Positions 34,168 through 35,684 of a stretch of DNA of 35,684 nucleotides are shown piece by piece; positions within the stretch are counted from its first letter, which is position 1; each line of letters opens with the position of its first letter. The translations under genes were made by a program, and so were the position numbers. The notes below the pieces were generated by a model, which made no database searches, had not been told where the DNA came from, and was given only the letters and a program-made list of their open reading frames with translations. The DNA comes from Ascoidea tarda (nom. inval.). Taxonomy: Eukaryota; Ascomycota; Saccharomycetes; Ascoideales; Ascoideaceae. Location: positions 1-35,684 of the forward strand of contig JAKTTS010000109.1 in assembly GCA_030560485.1 (NCBI GenBank), given 5' to 3'.

Positions 34168-35684
34168 TCATGTGAGAAGAGTTTTCTCCAACTCCTGCAA
34201 TACATCAACCCCAGGTTGGTACAGTTCCCACTCGTCTTCGACTTCGAATTCCAACAACGTGTTCCAATTAAACTTACTGTTCAAGTAGTCCTCAAACTCC
34301 ATGTAATTGTCACATCTTGCCTCTGATCCTCCTTCCTGCATTTGGTCTTCATTGAAGTAAGACCAGCTGGCCTTGTATGCTCCTCCAAGAGCACAGCCAT
34401 TGGCTTCGCTATTTTTATAAAATCCTTTGTTATTTCGACTTTGATTTCCCAAAATCCTGCTAAAGTAATTTATAATTGATTGATTGTTGCTTCCACCACC
34501 AACATAAAAGATTCTGTTTGGTTTTATTTCATTTCTAGAATTGCTGGTTTCTTCGCTTTCACTGTCATATTCATTTGTAATCATTGGCTTGGATCGCATC
34601 CGACAGCTTACTGCCTGTGATTCAATAACACCTTTAACATCGTATTCTACATCCCACTTTTCTACCTCCCTCAATACAATATCTTTTTTTATCTTTGATG
34701 TTTTGTTTTCCATTTGAAATTCCACTCGTTTGATTTGTGCCAATGCGTTAGGTATAATCTCTCCATACTTAAAGTAGATACCCATTTTGTGGTCCTTAAA
34801 TGTTGGATAGTTATTACTATCCAAAATCTTGTTAAATATAGACCATTCATCTTTTTGATTATCTCCTCCAACCCTATACTTCAAATTAATCTCATCTTTA
34901 ATATCATTTCGAGGTAGCGCCCCGTTGCAATAGCAAATCATCCCCATATACAAATTCCTATTTGTAGGATGTAAGAATAAATGGTATAAACTGCTGGTAA
35001 CATATTTCTTGGTAACGATCAATACCGTAGTCGATGTGCCCAAACTTATCAACAAATCATTCTTCTTTAACGGCAAACTCATAATAGTAGCCAAATTATC
35101 TCCTGTAAATGAATAAATTTTACACTTTTTATTAAACCCAAATCTTCTAACATAATAATCGCTGATTTTTCCAATACTTTTATACGAAATTTTTTCCACT
35201 TCATCTAGTTTACTCTTCAATTTATCAATTTCCTTTTTGTTCCCTGAATTACATGCTATCTTAAGCAATTCATTTGACCAATTTTTACTCTCAATATCAT
35301 ATAAATTCATTCCACAAGCATCACTCTCATCAATTCTACTAAAACCCCCAATTAACAAACTAGATAAAAAATTAGATATCAATGTTATTCGATATGTTTT
35401 GTCATATTCATGGTATGAATTTTTTATTTTTTTTAATATTTGTGGTCCGCTGAATCTATAATGTGCTCTTGATCCGCTAATCTGAGCCAATTTTTCATTT
35501 GATCCAGCTTTTTGTTCAAAATACATTAGTTCATTCGCTGTGCTATGATCCTGCCAGTTTGTACAATTTTTAAACATGAAACATCTTGGAATTATCTGCT
35601 CAAACAAATTTTTTCGCCAATCTAACGTTTTCAAAATTGCCTTCGATTCTTCACTCCAGTAAATGGTTCCATGTTGTTGACAGG
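34168..35684 (-). CDS. XKS1: Xylulokinase, partial (5' end beyond right edge)
   Basis: Xylulokinase phosphorylates D-xylulose and so feeds xylose and arabitol carbon into the pentose phosphate pathway. The frame is open to the right window edge; the last codons seen upstream read CQQHGTIYWSEE, the conserved QQHG-x-VYW stretch of FGGY kinases that lies about 100 residues from the N-terminus in S. cerevisiae Xks1. About 505 codons are visible. In order they show NWQDHSTANE, ISGSRAHYRFSGPQILK, SRIDESDACGMNLYDI, SFTGDNLATI, LLISLGTSTTVLI (nucleotide-binding loop) and FYVGGGSNNQSIINYFSRILG plus NGCALGGAYKASW near the C-terminus. All match xylulokinase more than glycerol or ribulose kinase. No ATG lies between position 35634 and the edge in frame, so the true start is outside. 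Confidence 0.95.
   Translation of the reverse strand, partial: CQQHGTIYWSEESKAILKTLDWRKNLFEQIIPRCFMFKNCTNWQDHSTANELMYFEQKAGSNEKLAQISGSRAHYRFSGPQILKKIKNSYHEYDKTYRITLISNFLSSLLIGGFSRIDESDACGMNLYDIESKNWSNELLKIACNSGNKKEIDKLKSKLDEVEKISYKSIGKISDYYVRRFGFNKKCKIYSFTGDNLATIMSLPLKKNDLLISLGTSTTVLIVTKKYVTSSLYHLFLHPTNRNLYMGMICYCNGALPRNDIKDEINLKYRVGGDNQKDEWSIFNKILDSNNYPTFKDHKMGIYFKYGEIIPNALAQIKRVEFQMENKTSKIKKDIVLREVEKWDVEYDVKGVIESQAVSCRMRSKPMITNEYDSESEETSNSRNEIKPNRIFYVGGGSNNQSIINYFSRILGNQSRNNKGFYKNSEANGCALGGAYKASWSYFNEDQMQEGGSEARCDNYMEFEDYLNSKFNWNTLLEFEVEDEWELYQPGVDVLQELEKTLLT

Noticed and set aside
1-35684. Transposons, LTR elements, viral remnants or CRISPR arrays
   Set aside because: No reverse transcriptase, integrase, transposase or capsid motif and no long terminal or spaced repeats were seen in any frame; all larger frames are host genes.

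Overview
This window looks like an ordinary chromosomal region of an ascomycetous budding yeast (Saccharomycotina). It is AT-rich, its genes are nearly all intron-free, many proteins carry Asn-rich low-complexity tracts, and the gene set is typical of yeast. The one secure intron has classical yeast signals (GTATGT, TACTAAC, TTGACAG). Three genes are of a kind Saccharomyces cerevisiae lacks or has in a more diverged form: a cactin homologue, a PABPN1/Pab2-type poly(A)-binding protein and a trimethyllysine dioxygenase. In-frame CTG codons are very rare (none found by hand in five genes), which raises the question of a reassigned CUG codon. Lineages such as Ascoidea or Saccharomycopsis would fit, but I cannot fix the species.

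Layout from left to right: SEN54 (minus, cut by the left edge); a divergent septin (plus); BET2 (minus) head-to-head with IWR1 (plus); SMF1-type NRAMP metal transporter (minus); an NPL3-like SR protein with one intron (minus); SSH4, an Rsp5 adaptor (plus); FOL1, the trifunctional folate enzyme (minus); cactin (plus); AVT1, a vacuolar amino acid transporter (minus); trimethyllysine dioxygenase (plus); SGF73 (plus); an ECO1-type cohesin acetyltransferase with a very long N-terminus (plus); PAB2 (minus); ISA1 (minus); XKS1 xylulokinase (minus, cut by the right edge).

The genes do not form a pathway cluster. They are housekeeping genes for tRNA splicing, prenylation of Rab proteins, RNA polymerase II import, metal and amino acid transport, mRNA processing, folate and carnitine synthesis, chromatin, cohesion, Fe-S assembly and xylulose use. 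Several promoter regions carry short GC-rich islands (10.8, 23.1 and 33.8 kb) with CGCGC cores, and two of these also hold CCAAT boxes. The ISA1 promoter is the best-furnished, with three CCAAT boxes, one CACGTG and a TATA box.

I saw no tRNA or rRNA genes, no transposon, no viral remnant, no CRISPR array and no clear new biological system. The points most worth a second look are the CTG codon avoidance, the degenerate septin G3 motif, the enlarged ECO1 with an altered acetyl-CoA motif, an intron-like element upstream of SMF1, and the GC-rich promoter islands.
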